From JAZLIT01 sp045617525 (GTDB lineage: Bacteria; Bacillota; Bacilli; Bacillales_A; Planococcaceae), in contig JAZLIT010000217.1 in assembly GCA_045617525.1 (NCBI GenBank), positions 1 through 64,000 of the forward strand: DNA of 64,000 nucleotides, written 5' to 3'. The notes beneath the pieces were generated by a model that saw only the letters and a list, made by a program, of their open reading frames with translations, had not been told where the DNA came from and searched no databases. The first letter of the stretch is position 1. The number at the start of each line of letters is the position of its first letter. The position numbers were made by a program, and so were the translations under genes. Shown here piece by piece: positions 7,703 through 16,314 of the stretch.

Positions 7703-8674
7703 TTGACTATTTATATCGTTCAAAAGGGAGATACGTTATGGAAGATTGCCAAAAATTTCGGCATTAGCTTTGAGCAACTTAAGCGTTTAAATATGCATTT
7801 AGCAAATCCCGATTATATTGTGCCAGGGATGGAAATCTTTTTACCAGCTGGGCAGAAAAAAGAGCAACCGAAACAAAAGGAAATGGTAAAGGAATCTCCG
7901 AGACCAACACCAGCGCCAACACCAGCGCCAACACCGGCGCCAACACCAACGCCAGCGCCAGTTCCACAGCGACCACAACAAATGCCAATGCCAATGCCGA
8001 TGCCATTTCCAATGCCAATTCCATTTCCGTTTGCTATGCCGCAGCAACTACCACAACTACCGCAGCAGCCACAGCAACCGCAACAACCACAACAACCAAA
8101 GCAACCACAGCTAATGCCGCAGCCGCAGCCAATGCCACAGCCGATGCCAATGCCACATCCAATGCCACAACCAAAGCCACAGCCAATGCCACAACCAAAG
8201 CCACAACCAAAGCCACAACCAATGCCGCAACCAAAGCCAGAGCCAATGCCACAACCAAAGCCAATGCAGCAGCCAATGCCAATGCCACAGCCAATGCCAC
8301 AGCCAATGCCACAAACATCACCTATGATGCATCAAATGCCTTGCCCTGTTTGTGCGCAGTGGTCACAAGTACCGATGCCAGGGCAAATGTGTATGCCACA
8401 GCCATTTGAACATCATCATATGATGCATCAAATGCCATATGCGAATATGCCACAAATGATGCCGATGCAACAAATGCAACCAATGCCACAAATGATGCCA
8501 ATGCAACAAATGCAGCAGTATTATCCGCCAATGCCATGTGATTGTGCTGCAAAAGATGAGCTACATCGTATGTATTATGAACAAATTAATATGTTAGAAA
8601 GCGGATATTGTGGCTGTAATGAACCACAACCTTATTCGCATAAACATGGTAATTCTCCCTGGAACTCAATGTAA
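7703..8674 (+). CDS. safA: SafA-like spore coat morphogenetic protein with LysM and Pro/Gln/Met repeats
   Basis: SafA directs inner-coat assembly around the spore cortex. Residues 2-50 are one LysM domain (YIVQKGDTLWKIAKNFGIS through IVPGMEIFLP). Residues about 68-260 are low-complexity, built of PAPTPAPT, MPMP, QPKPQP and PMPQ units. The end carries cysteine pairs (CPVC, CDC, CGC) and runs of MMPMQQMQ. The TTG at 7703 follows AGGAGGG with six-base spacing. The B. subtilis protein is about 387 residues with a different repeat composition, so only the LysM domain, context and general architecture support the name. The repeat tract may vary in length among strains. Confidence 0.82.
   Translation: MTIYIVQKGDTLWKIAKNFGISFEQLKRLNMHLANPDYIVPGMEIFLPAGQKKEQPKQKEMVKESPRPTPAPTPAPTPAPTPTPAPVPQRPQQMPMPMPMPFPMPIPFPFAMPQQLPQLPQQPQQPQQPQQPKQPQLMPQPQPMPQPMPMPHPMPQPKPQPMPQPKPQPKPQPMPQPKPEPMPQPKPMQQPMPMPQPMPQPMPQTSPMMHQMPCPVCAQWSQVPMPGQMCMPQPFEHHHMMHQMPYANMPQMMPMQQMQPMPQMMPMQQMQQYYPPMPCDCAAKDELHRMYYEQINMLESGYCGCNEPQPYSHKHGNSPWNSM
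7903..8320 (+). repeat. Degenerate tandem codon repeat inside safA
   Basis: The DNA is a series of short degenerate repeats: CCAACACCAGCG units at 7903-7960, then CCAATGCCA and CCACAACCAAAG units to 8320. Purine/pyrimidine bias creates long open frames on the opposite strand, which are artefacts. Confidence 0.9.
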
Positions 8675-9501
8675 TGGGCAGGGGTAATACCTTAAAGAAA
8701 CGAGTTCTTGACAAGGAGTATTTTGTTAAAAGGTACGACAATCGAGATACTTTAAAGAAAATTGTTATGATTCATAAGAAATTAGAAAAGCGTGAATTTC
8801 CATATGTCATACCAATTGAAAAACAAGAGAATCAAATGATTTACCAGCAATGGTTGAATGGATTTAAAGGGGCTAATTATGCACTAAGACGGGAACGTAC
8901 TTTAACCTTACGCACGTTACAGAAGTTACATCAGACGAATCGTATTATTAATTGGGAAAAATACAACCAGCTACAAACATATTCCCTATTTGAAAAATGG
9001 ACGGAGCGTTTAGAACGATTTTACGCGCATAAAGAGCAAATAATTGAATTGATGGGTGAGGACTATTACGTTGTTAGAGGTTATGCTGAGCAAGTTCTCC
9101 CCCTTATTGAAGAGAAACTACCAAAAAACCTTACTCTCTGCCATGGTGATGTAGCGCATCATAATTTTATGGTGAAAGATGACAAGGTTGTAGTTATTGA
9201 CTTTGATTTAGCTTATTTAGGTGACGCACAAGAGGAGTTAATTTTGTGGATGCATCGAGTGCTTCCTTTCATGAAGTATGATTTAGAGGCGTTAGTACGC
9301 GAACAGCCATATCTGCAACAGGTGGAAGGTAAATTTCCATATTTACTATATCCGAATGAAATAATGAGGGAGACTTTGTTTATTGCAAGGCTTCCTAAAG
9401 AAAATCGGGCTGTATATGAGGTCTTTTATCGACGGTTTATATCAAAAGCACTAGCCAGCTATGCCCGCCTACAAAAGCAAATTGAAAAGCTAGATAGTTG
9501 A
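8674..9501 (+). CDS. CotS/YutH-like phosphotransferase-fold protein coupled to safA
   Basis: The 275 residues resemble the aminoglycoside-phosphotransferase/CotS group of kinase-fold proteins often associated with spore coats. The catalytic loop LCHGDVAHHNFMV and the metal-binding DFD motif (VVVIDFDLAYLGD) are intact, and a candidate nucleotide-binding lysine is in YFVKRYDN. The start overlaps the safA stop (TAATG), indicating translational coupling. A role in coat formation or protein phosphorylation is inferred from this coupling. The substrate is unknown. Confidence 0.78.
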   Translation: MGRGNTLKKRVLDKEYFVKRYDNRDTLKKIVMIHKKLEKREFPYVIPIEKQENQMIYQQWLNGFKGANYALRRERTLTLRTLQKLHQTNRIINWEKYNQLQTYSLFEKWTERLERFYAHKEQIIELMGEDYYVVRGYAEQVLPLIEEKLPKNLTLCHGDVAHHNFMVKDDKVVVIDFDLAYLGDAQEELILWMHRVLPFMKYDLEALVREQPYLQQVEGKFPYLLYPNEIMRETLFIARLPKENRAVYEVFYRRFISKALASYARLQKQIEKLDS

Positions 9502-9535
9502 TAGCGAATGAATATGTTAAACTAGTAGAACAATT

Positions 9536-9564
9536 GACCGTCGATTTATGGCGGTCTTCTTTTA
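9536..9564 (+). terminator. Terminator after safA-kinase operon
   Basis: A GACCG/CGGTC stem is followed by TTCTTTTA. The stem is short, so strength is uncertain. Confidence 0.6.
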
Positions 9565-9627
9565 TGCAAAAAAGGCGAAAAATTTCATCTCAAACAATGC
9601 CTCTGTTCGTAAAAAAAGCGAACAATA

Positions 9628-9636
9628 TGCTATAAT
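9628..9636 (+). promoter_or_regulatory. Extended -10 promoter for ruvA
   Basis: TGCTATAAT is an extended -10 box with a consensus TATAAT, 25 bases before the ruvA ATG. The -35 region is weak. It would drive the ruvA-ruvB-queA-(tgt-yajC) operon. Confidence 0.55.
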
Positions 9637-9660
9637 CAATGAAGATAAGGGGCGATTCGA

Positions 9661-10281
9661 ATGTATGATTATTTAAAAGGACAAGTTACGCGCGTTACAC
9701 CAGAATATATCGTTTTAGAAAATGCAGGAATTGGCTGGCAGTTATACACGCCGAACCCTTTCGCATTCCGAACAAGCAATAATGAACAACAAATTTATGT
9801 ACATATGCAAGTGCGTGAGGATGCGCAACTTTTATATGGCTTTACGAGCCTCGATCAGCGTGAATTATTCCGAAAATTGATCCAAGTATCAGGTATTGGG
9901 CCAAAGGGAGCATTAGCGATTTTAGCATCGGGTAGCCCAACGCATGTCATTCAAGCGATTGAAATGGAAGACGAAACATTCTTGATAAAATTCCCAGGAG
10001 TTGGGAAGAAAACGGCGCGTCAAATGATTTTAGATTTAAAAGGAAAGCTTGGTGCACTTCTTGACACAATTGAATTGCCAAGTACTGAGCATGAGCTTCC
10101 ATTATTCGGTGTTAATGCAACAGAACATGAACTTAATGAAGCAATGCTTGCGTTAACGGCACTGGGGTATTCAGACCGAGAGCTGACTAAAATCCGTCCG
10201 CAATTAGATGAGGACGACAAATTAAATACAACAGATGCCTATATGAAACAGGCACTTAAACTACTATTGAAAATGAAGTAA
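9661..10281 (+). CDS. ruvA: Holliday junction DNA helicase subunit RuvA
   Basis: RuvA binds four-way junctions and loads RuvB for branch migration. The 206 residues begin MYDYLKGQVTRVTPEYIVLE (OB-fold domain I). The middle has helix-hairpin-helix segments (LIQVSGIGPKGALAIL and KFPGVGKKTARQMILDLKGK), and a C-terminal helical domain contacts RuvB. A ribosome site AAGGGGCG precedes the ATG. Confidence 0.97.
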   Translation: MYDYLKGQVTRVTPEYIVLENAGIGWQLYTPNPFAFRTSNNEQQIYVHMQVREDAQLLYGFTSLDQRELFRKLIQVSGIGPKGALAILASGSPTHVIQAIEMEDETFLIKFPGVGKKTARQMILDLKGKLGALLDTIELPSTEHELPLFGVNATEHELNEAMLALTALGYSDRELTKIRPQLDEDDKLNTTDAYMKQALKLLLKMK

Positions 10282-10299
10282 AGGAAAGGGGGAATGGGC

Positions 10300-11316
10300 A
10301 TGACAGACCGTATTTTATCGAGCGAAGCCTCTGGACAAGATGAACAGCTTGAGTTTTCACTGCGACCGCAACGTTTAGCACAATATATTGGGCAGTCGCA
10401 AGTGAAGGAAAACTTAAAGATTTTCATTGAGGCAGCGAAGCTTCGTCAGGAAAGTCTTGACCATGTGCTCCTTTATGGCCCACCCGGACTAGGGAAAACA
10501 ACACTTGCGACCGTAATCGCCAATGAAATGAACGTAAATGTGAAGATGACGAGTGGACCTGCAATTGAACGTCCGGGTGATTTAGCGGCAATTTTAAGCT
10601 CACTTGAACCGGGCGATGTATTATTTATCGATGAAATCCATCGTCTGCCACGCGCGATTGAAGAGGTACTGTATCCTGCGATGGAGGATTTTTGCCTTGA
10701 TATCGTCGTTGGAAAAGGACCAGAAGCGCGCTCGATACGCTTTGATTTACCGCCATTTACATTAGTCGGAGCAACAACACGTGTTGGCTCGCTTTCTGCA
10801 CCGTTACGAGATCGCTTTGGCGTACATTTACGTCTTGAGTATTATGATATCGATTCACTCGCAGAAATTGTGCTGCGAAGCTCACAGTTATTTGATGTTG
10901 AAATCGGGGTAGATGCAGCGCATGAAATGGCCTGTCGATCACGTGGGACACCGCGTATCGCCAATCGTCTATTAAAGCGAGTGCGAGATTTTGCACAGGT
11001 CATGGGAGATGGTACAATATCTAAGGGATTAGCGGCGCAGGCCCTCGAACTGTTGCAAGTTGATCCGAAAGGTCTTGACCATATTGACCATAAGCTCATG
11101 CTTGCCATGCTTGAACGCTTTGGCGGTGGACCAGTAGGACTTGATACACTTGCTGCATCAATTGGTGAGGAACGTATTACACTTGAAGAAGTGTACGAGC
11201 CTTATTTATTGCAAATTGGCTTCATTCAACGTACGCCGAGGGGCCGTGTTGTGACGCATTTAGGCTATGACCATTTTGGTATTAGCCCAACTAAAGAAAA
11301 TGATAAAGAAGGTTAA
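10300..11316 (+). CDS. ruvB: Holliday junction DNA helicase subunit RuvB
   Basis: RuvB is the AAA+ motor of branch migration. It has Walker A GPPGLGKTTLA, Walker B FIDEIHRL, sensor 1 GATTRVG, and the C-terminal winged helix ending IGFIQRTPRGRVVT. The ATG at 10300 has AAAGGGGG seven bases upstream; the ATG at 10294 sits almost on that site and is less likely. The gene follows ruvA by 18 bases. Confidence 0.97.
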   Translation: MTDRILSSEASGQDEQLEFSLRPQRLAQYIGQSQVKENLKIFIEAAKLRQESLDHVLLYGPPGLGKTTLATVIANEMNVNVKMTSGPAIERPGDLAAILSSLEPGDVLFIDEIHRLPRAIEEVLYPAMEDFCLDIVVGKGPEARSIRFDLPPFTLVGATTRVGSLSAPLRDRFGVHLRLEYYDIDSLAEIVLRSSQLFDVEIGVDAAHEMACRSRGTPRIANRLLKRVRDFAQVMGDGTISKGLAAQALELLQVDPKGLDHIDHKLMLAMLERFGGGPVGLDTLAASIGEERITLEEVYEPYLLQIGFIQRTPRGRVVTHLGYDHFGISPTKENDKEG

Positions 11317-11319
11317 ACA

Positions 11320-12360
11320 ATGAAAGTAGAAGATTTTGATTTTCACCTACCTGAGGAGCTAATTGCACAAACGCCTCTTTTAGATCGTACTGCAAGCCGT
11401 TTAATGGTAGTGAATCCAAATACGCAGGAGCTTGAGCATCATCAATTCGCTCATATTTTAGAAGAATTAAACGCAGGGGATTGCCTTGTGTTAAACGATA
11501 CGCGCGTATTACCAGCACGATTAATGGGTGTGAAGGCCGATACAGGTGCAAATATTGAACTATTACTATTAAAGCAAAAGAATGAAGACGAGTGGGAAAC
11601 ACTAGTTAAGCCTGCAAAGCGTGTGAAAGTCGGTACGGTTATCACATTTGGCGAAGGCTTACTAACAGCTACATGCACGGGTGAGCTTGATCACGGGGGG
11701 CGTACGTTTAAATTTACCTATGAAGGTATTTTTTATGAAATTTTAGATCAGCTTGGCGAGATGCCATTACCTCCGTATATACGTGAAAAATTAGATGACC
11801 AAGAACGATATCAAACTGTATTTGCGAAGGAACGTGGATCAGCGGCAGCGCCAACAGCAGGGCTTCACTTCACACAGCATTTACTTGATGCTATTCGTGC
11901 AAAAGGTGTGGAAGTAGTATTTGTTACACTTCATGTTGGTTTAGGTACATTCCGCCCTGTTAGCGTGGATTCGATTGAGGATCACGACATGCACTCGGAA
12001 TTTTATAGTGTGCCAGAGGAAACGGCAGAAGTGATTAATCGCACAAAAGCTAACGGTGGCAATGTGATTTCTGTTGGTACAACGTCTACGCGTACGCTAG
12101 AAACAGTCGCACGTGATAATGCAGGGAAAATAGTTGCATGCCACGGCTGGACAAATATTTTCATTTTCCCAGGCTTTGAATATAAAGCGATTGACGGGTT
12201 AATCACGAACTTCCACTTGCCAAAATCAACACTTGTGATGCTAGTAAGTGCACTTGCCACGAAAGAAACAATCATGAATGCCTATACAACAGCGGTTGAC
12301 GAAAAGTACCGTTTCTTTAGCTTTGGCGATGCGATGTATATTCGCCCGGCAAAAAAATAA
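11320..12360 (+). CDS. queA: tRNA preQ1(34) S-adenosylmethionine ribosyltransferase-isomerase
   Basis: QueA transfers the ribosyl part of S-adenosylmethionine to preQ1 in tRNA, giving epoxyqueuosine. The 346 residues show family blocks FHLPEELIAQTPLLDRTASR, RGSAAAPTAGLHFT, and the C-terminal FSFGDAMYI. The start lies 3 bases after ruvB in one operon, followed by tgt, which inserts preQ1 one step earlier. Confidence 0.97.
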   Translation: MKVEDFDFHLPEELIAQTPLLDRTASRLMVVNPNTQELEHHQFAHILEELNAGDCLVLNDTRVLPARLMGVKADTGANIELLLLKQKNEDEWETLVKPAKRVKVGTVITFGEGLLTATCTGELDHGGRTFKFTYEGIFYEILDQLGEMPLPPYIREKLDDQERYQTVFAKERGSAAAPTAGLHFTQHLLDAIRAKGVEVVFVTLHVGLGTFRPVSVDSIEDHDMHSEFYSVPEETAEVINRTKANGGNVISVGTTSTRTLETVARDNAGKIVACHGWTNIFIFPGFEYKAIDGLITNFHLPKSTLVMLVSALATKETIMNAYTTAVDEKYRFFSFGDAMYIRPAKK

Positions 12361-12425
12361 GGTATCGTTTGCATTTGCATGCAATACAACCTACAATAAA
12401 GCTTTGTGTATAAAAGCATAAACAC

Positions 12426-12453
12426 GCGCGCTGCATTTGTAGCGCGCTTATTA
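12426..12453 (+). terminator. Hairpin between queA and tgt
   Basis: GCGCGCT pairs with AGCGCGC around an eight-base loop. It is followed by TTATTATT rather than a pure T-run, so it may be a partial terminator or an RNA-processing site. Confidence 0.5.
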
Positions 12454-12494
12454 TTCGAAGTACTGTTTTTACTTCAGAGAAGAGGGATTTTACA

Positions 12495-13640
12495 ATGACA
12501 CAACCAGCAATACGTTATGAACTAATTAAAACATGTGCTCAAACTGGGGCTCGCCTTGGAATCGTGCACACACCACATGGCTCTTTTGAAACACCAACAT
12601 TCATGCCTGTAGGAACACAAGCTACAGTTAAATCAATGAGTCCAGAAGAATTAAAAGAAATGGATGCAGGAATTATCCTATCAAATACGTATCATTTATG
12701 GCTACGTCCAGGGAATGAAATCGTGAAAGCTGCAGGCGGTCTACACAAATTCATGAACTGGGATCGTCCGATTTTAACGGATTCAGGCGGTTTCCAAGTA
12801 TTCTCACTTTCTAAATTCCGTAAAATTGAAGAAGAAGGAGTCCATTTCCGTAACCACTTAAATGGCGATAAATTATTCCTTTCTCCTGAAAAAGCAATGG
12901 AAATCCAAAATGACTTAGGCTCGGATATTATGATGGCATTTGATGAGTGTCCTCCATTCCCTGCAACACATGAGTATATGGAAGCTTCGGTTGACCGTAC
13001 AACTCGTTGGGCGAAACGTTGTAAAGAAGCGCACGCACGTCCAGAAGACCAAGGTTTATTCGGTATTATCCAAGGTGGGGAATACGAAGACTTACGCCGT
13101 AAATCAGCTGAAGCATTAGTGGAGCTTGATTTCCCAGGTTACGCAATTGGTGGTTTATCTGTGGGTGAGCCTAAAGATATTATGAATAAAGTACTTGATT
13201 TTACAGCGCCAATGATGCCAGCTGATAAGCCTCGTTACTTAATGGGTGTAGGTTCTCCAGATTCACTTATCGATGGAGCAATTCGCGGGATTGATATGTT
13301 TGACTGTGTATTACCAACACGTATCGCTCGTAATGGTACGTTAATGACTTCAGAAGGCCGTGTAGTTATTAAAAATGCGAAGTATGCAAAAGACTTCGGG
13401 CCATTAGATCCGAATTGTGATTGCTACACTTGTAAAAACTATTCTCGTGCCTATGTACGTCACTTAATGCGTACGGAGGAAACTTTTGGCTTACGTTTAA
13501 CGTCATATCATAACCTACGCTTTTTAATTAACTTAATGGAGCAGGTGCGCCAAGCAATTCGTGAAGATCGTTTAGGCGATTTTAAAGAAGAATTTTTCGA
13601 GAAATATGGTTATAATGTACCTAATCCAAGAAATTTCTAA
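12495..13640 (+). CDS. tgt: tRNA-guanine(34) transglycosylase
   Basis: Tgt exchanges guanine-34 for preQ1 in GUN-anticodon tRNAs. The 381 residues have the binding motif TDSGGFQVFSL, the nucleophile region GIDMFDCVLPTR, and the zinc site CDCYTCKNYSRAYVRHL. The ATG at 12495 follows AGAGGGA. It belongs to the queuosine step pair with queA. Confidence 0.97.
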   Translation: MTQPAIRYELIKTCAQTGARLGIVHTPHGSFETPTFMPVGTQATVKSMSPEELKEMDAGIILSNTYHLWLRPGNEIVKAAGGLHKFMNWDRPILTDSGGFQVFSLSKFRKIEEEGVHFRNHLNGDKLFLSPEKAMEIQNDLGSDIMMAFDECPPFPATHEYMEASVDRTTRWAKRCKEAHARPEDQGLFGIIQGGEYEDLRRKSAEALVELDFPGYAIGGLSVGEPKDIMNKVLDFTAPMMPADKPRYLMGVGSPDSLIDGAIRGIDMFDCVLPTRIARNGTLMTSEGRVVIKNAKYAKDFGPLDPNCDCYTCKNYSRAYVRHLMRTEETFGLRLTSYHNLRFLINLMEQVRQAIREDRLGDFKEEFFEKYGYNVPNPRNF

Positions 13641-13752
13641 TTTTTATAGCAAATAAATAACATCAGTAGAAATTTTCACTATTGAAGTAACATTTAGTGG
13701 CTGAAATATACTATAATAAATAAGAATGTACTAGAAGGGGGGACTTTACAAA

Positions 13753-14013
13753 ATGGAACAATTAATGGGCTTCTTACCATTTATTATTATGCTTGCTGCA
13801 ATGTGGTTTATCTTAATTCGTCCAGCGCAAAAGCGTGCGAAAGCTACTTCAAACATGCAAAGTAGTTTAAAGCGTGGAGATCATGTCGTAACTGTTGGTG
13901 GGTTACACGGAGAAGTAGATGCAATCGAAGACGCTGTTATACACATTCGTATTAATGCGGATACAGTTATTAAGTTCGAGCGCCAAGCAATTGGTCGTAT
14001 CGTAACACAATAA
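13753..14013 (+). CDS. yajC: Preprotein translocase subunit YajC
   Basis: YajC is an 86-residue single-span membrane protein that associates with SecDF, which is encoded at 16.8 kb. Residues 5-22 are the membrane helix, followed by a basic stretch (IRPAQKRAKA) and a small SH3-like domain with GDHVVTVGGLHGEV. GAAGGGGGGA precedes the ATG. Its neighbourhood (tgt upstream) is the usual one. Confidence 0.95.
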   Translation: MEQLMGFLPFIIMLAAMWFILIRPAQKRAKATSNMQSSLKRGDHVVTVGGLHGEVDAIEDAVIHIRINADTVIKFERQAIGRIVTQ

Positions 14014-14018
14014 AAAGT

Positions 14019-14050
14019 AAAACTCTAGCCAGTGATGGTTAGAGTTTTTT
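14019..14050 (+). terminator. Terminator after yajC
   Basis: AACTCTA pairs with TAGAGTT and is followed by TTTT. It closes the ruvA-yajC operon. Confidence 0.8.
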
Positions 14051-14058
14051 GTATAGAG

Positions 14059-14100
14059 AGGCCCCTTTTTACGCAAACTATTTCTAAAAAGGGGCTTTTA
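14059..14100 (+). promoter_or_regulatory. Hairpin covering the yrbG ribosome site
   Basis: GGCCCCTTTTTA pairs with TAAAAAGGGGCT around a roughly 14-base loop. The AAGGGG in the 3' arm is also the only good ribosome site for the DUF421 gene starting at 14104. The stem could act as a second terminator or limit translation from read-through transcripts. Confidence 0.5.
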
Positions 14101-14103
14101 CCT

Positions 14104-14739
14104 ATGGAAGAGTATGGAGTTATTTTATTTCGAACAATCTTTCTGTATGTCTTAATCCTTTTTGTCTTCCGTATGATGGGCAAGCGTGAAGTCGGGGAGT
14201 TAGGCTTATCGGATCTGGCTGTATACATAATTATTGCGGAAGTGGCTTCATTTGCACTCGATGATATTAGCCGTCCACTTATGACGGCCATTTTTCCAAT
14301 TCTTATATTATTATGCATCCAATATGGTAACGCGCTTCTTGTGTTACGTAATAAAAGGTTACGAGATTTTATTGATGGCGACCCGTCACTTATTATTTTA
14401 AATGGTCAACTAATGGAAAAAGAAATGAAAAAACAGCGCTATAATTTGGATGATTTATTGCAACAATTGCGCGAGCAGGGAGTAAGCTCGATTCGATCGG
14501 TATCCTATGCTTTTTTGGAGCAATCGGGCAAGCTTTCTGTTTATCGTAAAGATGAAAATCCCTATATTTTGCCAATCATATTAGATGGTTTTATTGATCA
14601 TCGTCATTTGAGATTAATTGGTAAGGATGAAAAGTGGCTTTTGCAAGAATTAGCAACTTTAGGCTATTTGGATATCACGCAAATCTTTTTTTGTAGCCTT
14701 GAGCAAGGGAAGTTACTGGTGCAATTAAAGTGCACGTAG
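14104..14739 (+). CDS. yrbG: DUF421 membrane protein (YrbG/YetF family)
   Basis: This 211-residue protein starts MEEYGVILFRTIFLYVLILF. About three membrane helices cover residues 5-75, including the family signature FRMMGKREVGELGLSDLAVY. Two copies of the cytoplasmic DUF421 fold follow. The function of the family is unclear; some relatives act in spore germination or membrane homeostasis. The upstream open frame overlaps the hairpin and is not used. The gene end overlaps convergent spoVB by 15 bases. Confidence 0.88.
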   Translation: MEEYGVILFRTIFLYVLILFVFRMMGKREVGELGLSDLAVYIIIAEVASFALDDISRPLMTAIFPILILLCIQYGNALLVLRNKRLRDFIDGDPSLIILNGQLMEKEMKKQRYNLDDLLQQLREQGVSSIRSVSYAFLEQSGKLSVYRKDENPYILPIILDGFIDHRHLRLIGKDEKWLLQELATLGYLDITQIFFCSLEQGKLLVQLKCT

Positions 14740-16230
14740 TTTCTCAACGATAAAGGTAAAGTCACGCCAACGAATTTGCCCTGTGATGATGCATATTATT
14801 AAAAGTAGGCCACATGTCGTAAATATTGCTGGATAAAGTGGAATGTTAAATGGGAAAAGACTTAGGCCGATAGTAGCAGCTATGAAAAGTGAATAAGGAA
14901 ATAAAATGGGTGTTAATGGAATTTTAATTAATGCTTGTTGGCGCAAGGAAACGAGATGAAGAATGGATGTAATAACAACGCCGAAACCAATGGCAATGAT
15001 TGCACCTTTTTCCTGTAGATTTGGCTGAGAGGCTAATGTAAATAAAATAAATAGCTTTGCAACACCACCATAAATTGAATTCATCATTGCAACTTTAGCC
15101 TCGCCAACTGCCTGCAATACTGAGTGCAACGGGCTTTGGATATAATAAAAATAAAAAATAGGTGCTAAAATTTTCATATAGCCATAGTCCGATGTTAAAT
15201 GAAAGAGCGACTTAGCTAGCTCGTCCCCGTACAAAAAAAATACAGTACAAGCAAAGCACCCAATAATTGAGGAAACGCGCATAGAGAGAATAACACGATG
15301 GCGCACACTCGCATGCTTCTGCCTTGCAATCCCCTCGCTAACTGCCGGTATTAATACAATTGCAAGTGCTGCAGGAATAAATGCAGGGAATAAAAGTAAT
15401 GGTATATGTACCCCGGAAATAACCCCATATAGGCTTGTAGCAGCAACAACGGTTAAACCGGTTGAAGTTAATGCCTTTAAAAAAATTATTGGCTCTAAAA
15501 ACCAGGTGAACGTTCCAAATAGTTTACTTCCCTGTGCAGGCAAGGCGATCCGTAGCAACGGACTCATTGGATAGCGCTGAACAGATGTGCGTATAAAGCG
15601 GTTTCTATAATATGAAATAAATAGAATAGCAAAAGATAAACATTCGGATAATAACGTAAAGCCCATCACGAATGTAGCTAATTCAATTGGAGACCTATTG
15701 TCCAGTAGGAACGGGAGCAGTAGCATCACCAAGGCGATTCTTGCGATTTGCTCCAGTAACTGAGCAAAAGCGGTTGGTGTAATCTTCATTAAACCCTGCA
15801 AGTATGCTTTAAATATTCCTGCGAAAATGACAATGGGAATTGTTATAACAGCAAGCTGTAGAAGTGGTGTTAATTGTTCATTTTTTAATAAGACTTTAGC
15901 GACTGTCGGCGAGAGGAGTAATAAAATAGGAATTAACAGTAGACATGCTGCAAATGAAAAGCGAAATACACTTTTCATAACGTTAGCAATTTGTGGGAAT
16001 TCTTTTTTTGCATAAAGCTCTGCTACAATTTTGGCAATTGCGATTGGTAACCCGAATTGAACAAGGGAAATGAAAAAAATAAAGGTAGGGTAGGCGGCCA
16101 TATAATAGCCAACTGCCTCTTCACCAGCAAGTTGCATAAACTGCATTCGGAATAGAAATCCGAGCAATTTTGAAAAGAAAATAACAAAAATCAGAAAAAA
16201 AGTACCTTTTAGAAATGATCCCACTAGCAC
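14725..16230 (-). CDS. spoVB: SpoVB-like lipid-linked polysaccharide flippase (MATE/MOP family)
   Basis: This is a 501-residue integral membrane protein with about 12-14 helices. It starts with a SFLKGTFFLIFVIFFSKLLGF segment and the AYPTFIFFISLVQFGLPIAI stretch typical of SpoVB/MurJ-type exporters. SpoVB is needed for spore cortex peptidoglycan. Position between yrbG and comN matches B. subtilis spoVB. The start is a GTG at 16230 or, with better spacing to GAAGGGA, the GTG at 16224. Its last codons overlap the 3' end of yrbG. Confidence 0.88.
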   Translation of the reverse strand: MLVGSFLKGTFFLIFVIFFSKLLGFLFRMQFMQLAGEEAVGYYMAAYPTFIFFISLVQFGLPIAIAKIVAELYAKKEFPQIANVMKSVFRFSFAACLLLIPILLLLSPTVAKVLLKNEQLTPLLQLAVITIPIVIFAGIFKAYLQGLMKITPTAFAQLLEQIARIALVMLLLPFLLDNRSPIELATFVMGFTLLSECLSFAILFISYYRNRFIRTSVQRYPMSPLLRIALPAQGSKLFGTFTWFLEPIIFLKALTSTGLTVVAATSLYGVISGVHIPLLLFPAFIPAALAIVLIPAVSEGIARQKHASVRHRVILSMRVSSIIGCFACTVFFLYGDELAKSLFHLTSDYGYMKILAPIFYFYYIQSPLHSVLQAVGEAKVAMMNSIYGGVAKLFILFTLASQPNLQEKGAIIAIGFGVVITSILHLVSLRQQALIKIPLTPILFPYSLFIAATIGLSLFPFNIPLYPAIFTTCGLLLIICIITGQIRWRDFTFIVEKLRAL

Positions 16231-16314
16231 ATTCCCTTCTCAATTCAGAAAATTTCATATACAATATTTGTATGCAAGTGAACCGAAAACTAAAACTAGG
16301 CAAGGGTGAGCCAA

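Noticed and set aside
8034..8320. Possible CRISPR-like array
   Set aside because: The repeats are short, degenerate, in frame with safA and have no unique spacers of regular length.
7779..8552. Several long minus-strand frames opposite safA, rich in Ala/Val/Leu or Trp/His
   Set aside because: They are shadows of the CCA/CAA/ATG repeat codons. They have no ribosome sites and implausible composition.
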